From Sphingomonadales bacterium (GTDB taxonomy: Bacteria > Pseudomonadota > Alphaproteobacteria > Sphingomonadales > Sphingomonadaceae): a stretch of DNA of 16,494 nucleotides. The notes under the pieces were generated by a model that saw nothing but the letters and a program-made list of their open reading frames with translations, did no database searches and was not told the DNA's origin. The position numbers and the translations under genes are program-made. The stretch covers positions 1 through 16,494 of the forward strand of contig JAAFIT010000010.1 in assembly GCA_013298745.1 (NCBI GenBank), given 5' to 3'. How positions within the stretch are numbered: position 1 is the first letter of the stretch; each line of letters opens with the position of its first letter. This document shows, piece after piece, positions 8,701-15,861 of this stretch.

Positions 8701-8976
8701 TCAGTTGCCGGCCGGGCGGGTCGTGCCGTCTTCGACCATGCGGCGACCCAGCGTCTGGTTCTGGTCGTCGATATAGGCCCATTGCGACTTGGAATGGCAG
8801 GTCTTTTTCGCCTTGATCAGGCTGCCTGTTTCCTTGGTCTTGCGGCATATTATTTCCTGCCCTGCGTCTGCCGCGGGCGCCGCAGCAACCTGCGGCGCCG
8901 GGCCTGCGGCGGGTTGCTGCGCCGTCGCTGAAGTTGCGGCAATCAGGCCAGTGGCGAAAAGCAAAGATAGCCGCAT
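8701..8976 (-). CDS. Small secreted protein with two cysteines, unknown function
   Basis: This 91-residue protein starts with ATG 8976, which has the Shine-Dalgarno CGGAG seven bases upstream; an in-frame ATG further up lacks one and would spoil the signal peptide. Residues 1-20 form a signal peptide (M-R-L-S-L-L-F-A-T-G, then A-T-S-A-T-A-Q). An Ala/Pro/Gln-rich linker (about 21-38) follows. The conserved-looking core has I-I-C-R-K-T-K-E-T-G-S-L-I, then K-T-C-H-S-K-S-Q-W-A: two cysteines 16 residues apart, a T-G-S turn and a Trp. Short exported proteins with this C-R-x-x-x-x-x-G-S ... C-x-x-x-x-x-W pattern recur in sphingomonads, to my recollection, without known function. A disulfide in the periplasm is plausible. 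It is convergent with clpB, with nine bases between the stops. Confidence 0.75.
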   Translation of the reverse strand: MRLSLLFATGLIAATSATAQQPAAGPAPQVAAAPAADAGQEIICRKTKETGSLIKAKKTCHSKSQWAYIDDQNQTLGRRMVEDGTTRPAGN

Positions 8977-9072
8977 CGAACGCTCCGAAATTGGGGGTAG
9001 GCGCATGATACACAAAGGTCATGCCTGTCAGCAACACGGCTTTGCAGTTGCAACGTCGGCAATCAATGGCAC

Positions 9073-9076
9073 AGGA
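9073..9076 (+). promoter_or_regulatory. Shine-Dalgarno AGGA deciding the sulfotransferase-like start
   Basis: AGGA lies seven bases before ATG 9084. The two in-frame ATGs upstream are weaker: at 9021 the AAAGG element is only two bases away, and at 9066 no purine-rich element is seen. Confidence 0.45.
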
Positions 9077-9083
9077 TGCGCCG

Positions 9084-10118
9084 ATGACCGAGCTTGCTAC
9101 CCCCGATCCCGCGCTGGTGCAGATCGTCGGCGATCCCTTGTGGTTCGCCGATCGTTATGATCCTGGCCATGATGCCTTTCATTTCCGACGGCTGACGCGC
9201 GAGGTCCACCGCGCTGCAACCTTTTTGACCGATGACTTCCTGCCAAAGGTCGAAGCGCCGCTGGTCATCCGGCGTCGCGACGCGGTCGCCGCTGGCGCGG
9301 CGCAGGCGCCGATGCATTTCATTTTCCATTCGGCGTTTTGCTGCTCGACAGTGCTGGCGCGTGCCTTTGACGCCCCCGGTGCGGCGATGGGATTGAAGGA
9401 GCCGCTGCTGTTCAACGATCTCGTCGGTTGGTCGCACCGCGGCGGCAGTCCGCGCGAGATTGCGCCAGTGCTCGATGCCGGACTAGCGTTGCTGGCGCGC
9501 CCGTTCGGCCCCGGCGAAGCAGTGATCGTCAAGCCATCGAACCTCGCCAATGGCCTCGCCCCGGCAATGTTGACGATGCGGCCGGGCGCGCGCGCCTTGC
9601 TGCTCCACGCGCCGCTTGCGGTCTATCTGGGCTCGATCGCCAGAAAGGGCATGGAGGGACGACTGTGGGTGCGCGACCTGCTCGTCAAGCAGTTGCGCGA
9701 GGGTTTGCAGGGCTTCGGCTACAAGGGCGAAGACTATCTGGGGATGACCGATCTGCAGGTAGCGGCACTTGGCTGGCTGGCGCAGCAGGCGCTGTTCACG
9801 CGGATGATCGCCGAATTCGGCAGCGATCGGCTGCGGACGATCGACAGCGAAAGCCTGATGGCCGATCCGCAGCGGTCGATGGCGGCGCTGGCGCGCTTCC
9901 TGGGCGTCACCATCGACGTCGCGGCGGTCGTTGCCGGACCGGCGTTTACCACCCACAGCAAGCTGGGTAGCGATTTCGGCACTGCGGCGCGCAGCGCTGA
10001 AATTCGCGCCACTGCCGATGCCCATGCCGACGAAATTGCCAATGTCGGGGCCTGGGCCGAACAGGTTGCCGCGACCGCCGGGATCGCCTTGACTTTGCCG
10101 GCCCCGCTACTGGGATAG
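9084..10118 (+). CDS. Sulfotransferase-like P-loop protein
   Basis: With the start at ATG 9084 the protein has 344 residues; 9066 (350) and 9021 (365) remain possible. After an N-terminal segment (D-P-L-W-F-A-D-R-Y-D at about 17-26), a strand-loop-helix F-I-F-H-S-A-F-C-C-S-T-V-L-A-R-A-F-D (about 79-96) sits where sulfotransferases bind the 5'-phosphosulfate of PAPS. It is followed by G-L-K-E-P (103-107), V-K-P-S-N (149-153) and a strand-helix A-L-L-L-H-A-P-L-A-V-Y-L (171-182) in the place of the 3'-phosphate-binding R-x-P-x-x-x-x-x-S region. The usual R-S-G-T-T loop is replaced by F-C-C-S-T, so catalytic activity is not assured. There is no signal peptide or membrane segment, so it is probably cytoplasmic. 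It converges on the TonB-dependent receptor gene, with the TPR-hydroxylase beyond, which suggests a joint role. Substrate is unknown. Confidence 0.7.
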   Translation: MTELATPDPALVQIVGDPLWFADRYDPGHDAFHFRRLTREVHRAATFLTDDFLPKVEAPLVIRRRDAVAAGAAQAPMHFIFHSAFCCSTVLARAFDAPGAAMGLKEPLLFNDLVGWSHRGGSPREIAPVLDAGLALLARPFGPGEAVIVKPSNLANGLAPAMLTMRPGARALLLHAPLAVYLGSIARKGMEGRLWVRDLLVKQLREGLQGFGYKGEDYLGMTDLQVAALGWLAQQALFTRMIAEFGSDRLRTIDSESLMADPQRSMAALARFLGVTIDVAAVVAGPAFTTHSKLGSDFGTAARSAEIRATADAHADEIANVGAWAEQVAATAGIALTLPAPLLG

Positions 10119-10166
10119 AAACACGTGGTCGGCAGCGTGGCGTTGCACCTGCCGATACGACAAAGA

Positions 10167-10196
10167 AAAAGGGCGGACCTTGCGGCCCGCCCTTTT
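10167..10196. terminator. Bidirectional Rho-independent terminator
   Basis: AAAAGGGCGG (10167-10176) and CCGCCCTTTT (10187-10196) form a perfect ten-base-pair stem around a ten-base loop. On the + strand the stem ends in TTTT, with another TTTT nearby. On the minus strand the arm ends in TTTT followed by TTCTTTG. It sits between the convergent sulfotransferase-like and receptor genes, 48 bases after one stop and 21 after the other, and can serve both. Confidence 0.9.
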
Positions 10197-10217
10197 CCGT
10201 TTTGGCTGCTGCCAGCG

Positions 10218-13200
10218 TCAGAACTTGACGTTGACCTGCATGGTGTAGCGGCGACCCAGCGGATCATAGGTCGACGGGAAGGTGTTGCCGCTGTTGAAAG
10301 CGGTCGAACCCGTCGTGGTACCACCAACGATCGGCGGCTGCTTGTCCAACAGGTTGGACACCGTCGCGATGAGGGTGATCTTCTCGTTGACCGAGAAACG
10401 GCCGGTCAGGTCGAAGTAGCTGTACGACGGGATGTTGCGGAACGGTTCGTACAGCAGGTTGTCGTCGCCGTTCGGATCCTGGTTGAGCGGCTCCTGCTCC
10501 ATCGCCGACAGGTAACGCCATACCGCCGAGATGTCGAAGGTGTCGAAACCGAAGGTCGTGCGCAACGACGACTGGAACTTCGGCTGGAGCGATCCAGTGA
10601 AGCCGCAGTTCGGGCTGTAATAGCCGACGCATTCGCGGCTGATCGACGTCGACGACGCCTGGAAGGTCTGGCTGAAGGTGATGTTGGCGTTGGCCTGGAT
10701 GCCGAGCTTGGCAAAGCCGATGTCACCCGCATAGCTGGCGGTCATATCAAGACCACGGGTGGCGATACGGCCAGCGTTGGTCAACGGCATGAACAGGCCA
10801 GGGGTGCTGTCGGCGGTGCCGTCGAGGCCACCGGTGATCGGGTTGCGGCGGGTGCTGGTGCAACGCGGATCGGTGGCGCTGGCGGCCGTCAGGTTGCCGA
10901 AGCAATCGGCGATGACGTCACCCGAAACCGGGGTGGTGATCGCGTCGTTCACCTTGATGTCGTAGTAATCGACGGTCAGGGCGAGGCCGGGCACGAAGCT
11001 CGGCTGGTAAACCGCACCAATCGTCCAGGTGTCAGCCTTTTCCGGCACCAGGTTGAGGTTGCCGCTCTGGGTCGACTGTGCCTGACCAGCGGTCGGGTTG
11101 GTGATCGAACCGATGGCACTGGCCGGTGCGCCCTGAGCGATACAGACCGCGCGCAGGGTGGCGTTGGTTGACGGTGCCGCGCCGGCGCAAGGATCGGTGC
11201 CGAGGCTGGTCAACGTCACGACCGGCGGCTGGAACAGCTCGGCAAGGTTCGGCGCACGAACGGCGCGCGAATAGTTGCCGCGAAGCTTCAGGCCATCGAC
11301 CATTTCCCAGGTACCGCCAGCCTTCCAGGTGAAGGCGTCATAGCTCGGGTTGCCCTGAGCATCGACTTCATACGACGAATAACGCGCGCCGGCTTCGATC
11401 GTGAGGTTTTCGAAGAACGGCTTGTCCTGGATCAACGGTGCGATGATTTCGCCGTAGATTTCCTTGACATCATAGCCGCCCTTGAACGGCAAGGTCGCGG
11501 CACCGCCACCACCAAGCTGTCCCGCCGTGCTGGCGATCGAATCTGCCGTCTGTTCGGCGGCATATTTGCGATATTCGGCACCGATGGCGAAGCCGATGGC
11601 ATCGGCAGCGCCGGGAACCGCAACGCCCAGATCACCGCTGATGACACCGCGCATCTGTGCCAGCGAGGTATTGATCTGTGTGAACGCCTTCGCCTGAACA
11701 AATGCGGCCTGCGCCGGGCTGATCGAGCCTTCAGGGCCGAACAGGTTGATCGGCACGCAGCCATTGGTGTTGACCGTGCAGGTCGTGGTGTTGGTGGCAT
11801 TGGCTGCCTGCTGGAGGCGCGAGGTCAGCACATAGCCGCCGATGACCGAGCTGTTGGTGCTTTCACCATAGCTGCCATTGACGTCCCAATCGATGGTATC
11901 GGTGATCGCGCCACGGGCGCCAACGCGATAATCAAAGACCTGGGTGGTGAAGTCGCTGGTCCGCGGCCCAAGTTCGGTGGTGCGGCGGTTGACCGTGCCG
12001 GTAACCGACGGGTTGGTGCGGAGCGTCGGGGTGATCACGCCATTTGCACCGGCGACATTTTCGGTTGCCGGCTGGCCAGCGGCCGCGAGGGCGCACTGAT
12101 CAGGGGTGAAACGCGGCACATATGCGGCCTGGCCCGAAACGAGCTTGCCGTCGGCGCCGACGCCATTGACAACCGGGGCGACGTTGAAAGCGCAGAACTG
12201 GTTGCGCAGGCCGGCCGGCAGATACGGGTTGTTGAGCGGAGTGGTGATGGTCGAACCGAACGAACCCGACGGTGCGATGATCGTGCCGACCTTGTTCTTC
12301 GAGAACATGCCGCGCGTGTAGACTTCGACACTGTCGCTGACGGCATATTTTGCCTGGGCGAAGATGTTGAAACGCTCGAACGGCGTCTGGAAGATGTTGT
12401 ACGGGTTGAAGTTGAAGAATTTGGTCGTCGGGCTGGTCAAGCCGGTGACGGGGTCGATCTGGCGCAGACCACCGTTGGCGACGCCACCGGTCACCGGGGC
12501 CAGCAGCGGCAAGGTCGCCGGGTTGGTCGGGCTGATGGGCTTCGACGGGTCAAATGACGGGTTCGGCGCCGTGCCAGTCTGGACGAACGGCGCAGTCGTG
12601 TTGATGACGCCATTGGTGTGCGGACGGGTGCCGGAGAAGCGCGACGGCACGCTGGTGCCCGAACCGCCCTGACCACCCGAGTTCGAATCAAGGTTGAACT
12701 CCGAGAAGTCACGTGCACCCTGATAGACCGGATCGGCCTTCTGGTAGCCGACCGACACGGTGGCGTTGCCGCGACCATCGTCGAAGTTGCCACCGACGGT
12801 GAGATCGGCGCGGAAGCGGAAGCCGTCGCCACGCTCGGTCAGGCTGTTCGACAGCTGGAGGTCAACGCCCGAAAAATCCTGCTTGGTGACGAAGTTGACG
12901 ACACCCGAGATGGCGTCGGCACCATAGGTGGTCACGGCGGCACCGGTCAGCGCGTCGACACGCTCGACAAGCGCCAGCGGGATGTTGTTCAAATCGACGC
13001 GGCCTTCGAAATCGGCCGGGGTGATGCGGTTGCCGTCGAGCAGAACGATGTTGCGGCGCGAACCGATCCCGCGAAGATCGACGTAGGAGGCGCCGCCGTT
13101 GCCGTTGTTGACGGCCGAACCGATGCTGGGGACGATACCGGGAATGTCACGCAGGACTTCTTCGGCGACGTTCGAGCCACGCAGCTGGATGGTATCGGCG

Positions 13201-13415
13201 GTGGTGACGGTGATCGGCGCAGCCGAAACCAGATTGGGGTTCTTGATCAGCGAGCCGGTGACGACGATGGTATCTTCATCGGCGGCTTCGGCAGCGGCCG
13301 TTGTGGCCGGGGTCTGGGCCCAGGCGGCGACCGGCGACGCCAGGATGGCGATCACGAACGTGGCGGCGCCGCCCTTCAGGGCAGCCCGGTTGAGCGAGGT
13401 CTTCGCAGCAATCAC
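10218..13415 (-). CDS. TonB-dependent outer-membrane receptor
   Basis: This 1065-residue protein starts with GTG at 13415, supported by AAAGGA eight bases upstream. Residues 1-33 form a signal peptide ending A-W-A before Q-T-P. A TonB-box-like D-T-I-V-V-T-G (48-54) leads into the plug (about 60-180), with Y-V-D-L-R-G-I-G (111-118), N-I-V-L-L-D-G-N-R (122-130) and Y-G-A-D-A-I-S-G-V-V-N-F (164-175). The remainder is a beta-barrel; N-Y-S-R-A-V-R-A-P-N (714-723) is a typical receptor barrel motif and the chain ends in an aromatic Phe, as outer-membrane proteins do. Ten cysteines occur only as five close pairs, in segments likely to be surface loops. The plug resembles the large receptor class common in sphingomonads and Caulobacter rather than BtuB or FecA. 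Ligand is unknown. No FecI/FecR regulators are adjacent. Confidence 0.95.
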   Translation of the reverse strand: MIAAKTSLNRAALKGGAATFVIAILASPVAAWAQTPATTAAAEAADEDTIVVTGSLIKNPNLVSAAPITVTTADTIQLRGSNVAEEVLRDIPGIVPSIGSAVNNGNGGASYVDLRGIGSRRNIVLLDGNRITPADFEGRVDLNNIPLALVERVDALTGAAVTTYGADAISGVVNFVTKQDFSGVDLQLSNSLTERGDGFRFRADLTVGGNFDDGRGNATVSVGYQKADPVYQGARDFSEFNLDSNSGGQGGSGTSVPSRFSGTRPHTNGVINTTAPFVQTGTAPNPSFDPSKPISPTNPATLPLLAPVTGGVANGGLRQIDPVTGLTSPTTKFFNFNPYNIFQTPFERFNIFAQAKYAVSDSVEVYTRGMFSKNKVGTIIAPSGSFGSTITTPLNNPYLPAGLRNQFCAFNVAPVVNGVGADGKLVSGQAAYVPRFTPDQCALAAAGQPATENVAGANGVITPTLRTNPSVTGTVNRRTTELGPRTSDFTTQVFDYRVGARGAITDTIDWDVNGSYGESTNSSVIGGYVLTSRLQQAANATNTTTCTVNTNGCVPINLFGPEGSISPAQAAFVQAKAFTQINTSLAQMRGVISGDLGVAVPGAADAIGFAIGAEYRKYAAEQTADSIASTAGQLGGGGAATLPFKGGYDVKEIYGEIIAPLIQDKPFFENLTIEAGARYSSYEVDAQGNPSYDAFTWKAGGTWEMVDGLKLRGNYSRAVRAPNLAELFQPPVVTLTSLGTDPCAGAAPSTNATLRAVCIAQGAPASAIGSITNPTAGQAQSTQSGNLNLVPEKADTWTIGAVYQPSFVPGLALTVDYYDIKVNDAITTPVSGDVIADCFGNLTAASATDPRCTSTRRNPITGGLDGTADSTPGLFMPLTNAGRIATRGLDMTASYAGDIGFAKLGIQANANITFSQTFQASSTSISRECVGYYSPNCGFTGSLQPKFQSSLRTTFGFDTFDISAVWRYLSAMEQEPLNQDPNGDDNLLYEPFRNIPSYSYFDLTGRFSVNEKITLIATVSNLLDKQPPIVGGTTTGSTAFNSGNTFPSTYDPLGRRYTMQVNVKF

Positions 13416-13423
13416 AGTTTTGA

Positions 13424-13429
13424 TCCTTT
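13424..13429 (-). promoter_or_regulatory. Shine-Dalgarno AAAGGA for the receptor GTG start
   Basis: AAAGGA on the minus strand lies eight bases before GTG 13415. No ATG near this position would keep the signal peptide intact, so it decides the start. Confidence 0.7.
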
Positions 13430-13442
13430 ACGCAAAAATTGA

Positions 13443-13623
13443 TGATGCAACGTTCATGGTTTTGCACGGCAGGACCTCCCGCCGTCAGAACCCCGATTGT
13501 CCCTGCCCCTCAGCAGCGCATCGCTTCAGCCGTTATAGCTGCCGCGGTGTTTCCCTGATTAGAGGGCTAGTTGTAAAGCAATCCTCGTGGCTTTCACGGA
13601 TTCGACGCAAAAGTGTTGCATCA
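13443..13623 (-). other. Possible structured 5' leader of the receptor mRNA
   Basis: The 231-base gap between the hydroxylase and receptor genes has no gene I can support. A nine-base inverted repeat, TGATGCAAC (13443-13451) and GTTGCATCA (13615-13623), encloses it. Inside are hairpins at 13580-13602 (AATCC/GGATT plus GTG/CAC, two-base bulge), 13553-13566 (CCCT/AGGG), 13527-13541 (CAGC/GCTG) and 13466-13485 (seven Watson-Crick pairs plus one G-U on the minus strand, tetraloop). The inner closing arm ends 28 bases from the start codon. Together this could be a folded leader RNA, but transcription through it is assumed and I could not call a promoter. ACGCAAAA also occurs twice, at 13430 and 13605. 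Confidence 0.35.
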
Positions 13624-13646
13624 GGGCCACAACCGTAATTCGTGGC

Positions 13647-14840
13647 TCAGGCGTTGGTAAAGTGCCCCAACGCGCGCCCGGCACCATCGAGCGTCGCGAT
13701 GTAATCGCGCAGCAGATCGCGCTCCAACATTGAAAGATACGGGTTCCAGGTATCGATGATCAGTACGGCACGCAGGTCGCCCGATCCGTTCGAAGCTTCG
13801 TGTTCGATGGTGTCGTCAAAGGCGAAGGCTTCGCCCTCCACCCAGGGGCGTGTGACATTTCCAACACGAAACGCGCAATTGTCCGGCACGATCAACGGCA
13901 GATGGATGATGGTGCGGATATTCGTCGCCCCTGTGTGCGGCGGGATGCGGGTGTGCGGCTTCAACAGCGAAAAGAACGCGACCGGGCCGCGGCCGGGCAG
14001 ATCGAAAAGGGGCAGGGTGTCGAGAAGCGCCGCCGTCTGCGGGCAGCGCGCGCGCATGGCGGCGTTGTCGATCCCGTGCTCGATCAGGAAGCGCGCCGCC
14101 CAGGCATCGCTATGGTTGAGGGCGGCCCATTGGTTGACTGGAGTCCCGGCCGGATAGGCAACATAGGGTGCAAAACCGGCGATCCCGTCGGGTCCCGGAT
14201 CGGCGAGCAAGGCTTCCAGCTCGGCGCGGATGATGGGTGTCGCCGCTTCAAGCTGTTCCAGCCAGGGAAAATGGGCGCGATCGAAAAACTGGATGGCGGG
14301 CAGATAGGGATATGCCAGCACCAGCGGCTGGTGGTGATAGATGCGGCGCCGGCCAAGACCGATATCGACGCAGTGGCGAAAGCGTTCGGTCGCCGTCTCT
14401 GGTTCGGCGTCGAGGCGCTCGCCCAGACGGGACTCGAGCCGGGCCTCGATATCGGCGTTGACTTTGGCAATCGCGGCGCGCGCGTGGTTCAGGCCCGCGG
14501 TGAAGCCCGGCCCCATTTGCTGGCTCAGATCGACCGCAGCGAGCAGACGCTGATAATGCTCAAGCGCGCCGGATTCATTGCCCTGCTCCTCGAGCAAGCG
14601 GCCCTTGGCGAGCAAGGCATAATCAAAATAGGGGTCGCGGGTCAGCGCCTCATCAAGCGCCTGGGCTTCGCCGGCACGATCATTGGCGGCGTGCAGCGCG
14701 GTGGCGAGGTTGTACCAGAGCTGCGGCGCGCTGGAATCGGCCGCGACGGCGCGGCGCAGCAACGCCACCGCCGATCCAGGCTGGCCGGCGCCAAGGGCGC
14801 GCAGGCCGGCGGCGTTGAGTTCGGCTGGGTTGTCGCTCAT
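13647..14840 (-). CDS. TPR plus aspartyl/asparaginyl beta-hydroxylase-domain protein
   Basis: This is a 397-residue protein. Residues 4-106 hold about three tetratricopeptide repeats (A-V-A-L-L-R-R-A-V-A, then L-W-Y-N-L-A-T-A-L, A-L-D-E-A-L, G-A-L-E-H-Y-Q-R-L-L). Residues 285-370 form an AspH-type double-stranded beta-helix of the 2-oxoglutarate/Fe(II) oxygenases. P-P-H-T-G-A-T-N gives iron ligand His302 and F-D-D-T-I-E-H-E gives His347, the two-histidine site typical of AspH. Ser291, His313 and Arg357 match human AspH residues that bind 2-oxoglutarate (Ser668, His690, Arg735). The middle (about 150-280) is the linker seen in related bacterial proteins. There is no signal peptide, so it should act in the cytoplasm on a protein, peptide or small molecule that is unknown. 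Its ATG overlaps the M23 peptidase stop by four bases (ATGA). The receptor gene follows 231 bases downstream. Confidence 0.9.
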   Translation of the reverse strand: MSDNPAELNAAGLRALGAGQPGSAVALLRRAVAADSSAPQLWYNLATALHAANDRAGEAQALDEALTRDPYFDYALLAKGRLLEEQGNESGALEHYQRLLAAVDLSQQMGPGFTAGLNHARAAIAKVNADIEARLESRLGERLDAEPETATERFRHCVDIGLGRRRIYHHQPLVLAYPYLPAIQFFDRAHFPWLEQLEAATPIIRAELEALLADPGPDGIAGFAPYVAYPAGTPVNQWAALNHSDAWAARFLIEHGIDNAAMRARCPQTAALLDTLPLFDLPGRGPVAFFSLLKPHTRIPPHTGATNIRTIIHLPLIVPDNCAFRVGNVTRPWVEGEAFAFDDTIEHEASNGSGDLRAVLIIDTWNPYLSMLERDLLRDYIATLDGAGRALGHFTNA

Positions 14841-15649
14841 CGGGCTGGTTCCATTGGCTGAAGCGCAAGCAGTCGGGCAGGATCAATGCGAACGTCGGTC
14901 CAGGTTGTTCCCCAATGCAGGTGCGGACCAGTGGCCCGGCCGGTGCCGCCAACAGCGCCGAGACGCTGGCCCTGCTTGACGATGTCGCCTGCGTGCACAT
15001 CGATGCGCGACAGGTGGAGGAACGCCGACACCAGGCCCATGCCGTGATCGAGCATCACCAGATTGCCCTCGAGCGTGAAGGGACCGCTCGCCAGGCGAAC
15101 GACGCCAGCCGCCGGGGCAACCACCGGTGTGCCGGTTGCGGCACCGAAATCGAGGCCCGCATGGGGTGCCGAAGGGGTTCCGGCCAGGATTCGCTGTGAA
15201 CCAAAGACGCCGGTAATCGCGCCGGTTGTGGGCCGAACAAAGCCGCCGCGCCAGCCAGGCCCATCGGCAATGGTGGCGCGCGCGGCGGCAATTTGCTGCA
15301 GTTCCGCCGGGCGGCGCGCTTCGAACTCGGCATTGGGCACCGGCCGCGGCGGCAAGGTCGGCAGGGACTGGATGCGCCATTGGCGTGGGCTGATGGTGAT
15401 GTCGGCGCCGTCGCTGCTGCCGTCGGCGCGGGTCCAGCCCAGCCGGGCGGCGGGTCCGGCATCACGGCCGACGCCGATCAGGTAGCTGCCGTCTGCGGCG
15501 GTGACGACGGGTTTGCCATCCAGCGTCAGATCGTGCGCTCCGGCAGGCAAATGGCCGCGGTGAATATCGCCCTGTTGCAGGCTAATGGTCGGTGCTGCCG
15601 CCACTGGCGCCGCCAGGGCCATAGCCAGCGCCATCTGCCAACGGATCAA
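14837..15649 (-). CDS. Secreted M23 (LytM-type) peptidase
   Basis: This 270-residue protein probably starts with TTG at 15649, which has AAAGGG six bases upstream and overlaps the DUF2093 stop as TTGA; ATG 15634 is the alternative. Residues 1-19 form a signal peptide (A-L-A-A-P-V-A-A-A). An N-terminal beta-rich domain (20-100) precedes the M23 domain (about 133-260). That domain has H-A-G-L-D (His163, Asp167), L-H-L (His212) and P-H-L-H-W (His243, His245), so all zinc and catalytic residues of an active LytM endopeptidase are present. Such enzymes cut peptidoglycan cross-links in the periplasm. Many alphaproteobacteria carry an M23 gene close to xseA, to my recollection. It is translationally coupled on both sides. 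Confidence 0.93.
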   Translation of the reverse strand: MIRWQMALAMALAAPVAAAPTISLQQGDIHRGHLPAGAHDLTLDGKPVVTAADGSYLIGVGRDAGPAARLGWTRADGSSDGADITISPRQWRIQSLPTLPPRPVPNAEFEARRPAELQQIAAARATIADGPGWRGGFVRPTTGAITGVFGSQRILAGTPSAPHAGLDFGAATGTPVVAPAAGVVRLASGPFTLEGNLVMLDHGMGLVSAFLHLSRIDVHAGDIVKQGQRLGAVGGTGRATGPHLHWGTTWTDVRIDPARLLALQPMEPAR

Positions 15650-15861
15650 ATGCGGCCCTTTGCCTGCATTTCGGCATAGCGGTTGGTGGCGATCACCGCA
15701 TCGCCATAGGCTTCCTGGAACTCATGGCTCCAATAGCGCAATGATGGCAGCGGGATGCGGCGGCCGGTGACGGCGCAGATGACATAGTCGCCGGGGGCGA
15801 GCACCTGATAGCTGCCGGACAGATAGCGCAACCGCGCCTGACGACCGAGCGAATCGAGCAT
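15646..15861 (-). CDS. DUF2093-family small protein
   Basis: This is a 71-residue protein starting with ATG 15859-15861. Its start overlaps the xseA stop by one base (TAATG), and it has AGGAAGG eight bases upstream. The core L-R-Y-L-S-G-S-Y-Q-V-L-A-P-G-D-Y-V-I-C-A-V-T-G is that of the alphaproteobacterial DUF2093 family: a small beta domain ending in I-P-L-P-S-L-R-Y-W, where W-S is followed by an E-F-Q-E-A-Y helix. Position directly after xseA is usual for this family. Function is unknown; it is cytoplasmic, with no signal peptide. A longer open frame upstream in the same phase overlaps xseA and is not used. Confidence 0.88.
   Translation of the reverse strand: MLDSLGRQARLRYLSGSYQVLAPGDYVICAVTGRRIPLPSLRYWSHEFQEAYGDAVIATNRYAEMQAKGRI
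15656..15661 (-). promoter_or_regulatory. Shine-Dalgarno AAAGGG for the M23 peptidase TTG start
   Basis: AAAGGG on the minus strand lies six bases before TTG 15649, inside the end of the DUF2093 gene. It favours TTG 15649 over ATG 15634. Confidence 0.5.

Noticed and set aside
10125..11171. Open frame of about 348 codons on the + strand opposite the receptor C-terminus.
   Set aside because: It begins before the bidirectional terminator and reads antisense to the receptor barrel, with Arg/Gly/Val-rich low-information sequence.
13416..13646. Cobalamin riboswitch upstream of the receptor gene.
   Set aside because: A segment AAUCCGUGAAAGCC and a GGAGGUCCUGCC-like hairpin recall parts of it, but the conserved CCCGCNACUGU core and a proper B12 box are absent, and the receptor does not resemble BtuB.
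13800..14861. Open frame of about 353 codons on the + strand opposite the TPR-hydroxylase.
   Set aside because: It is the antisense of a protein with TPR repeats and conserved iron ligands, and shows no recognisable domain.
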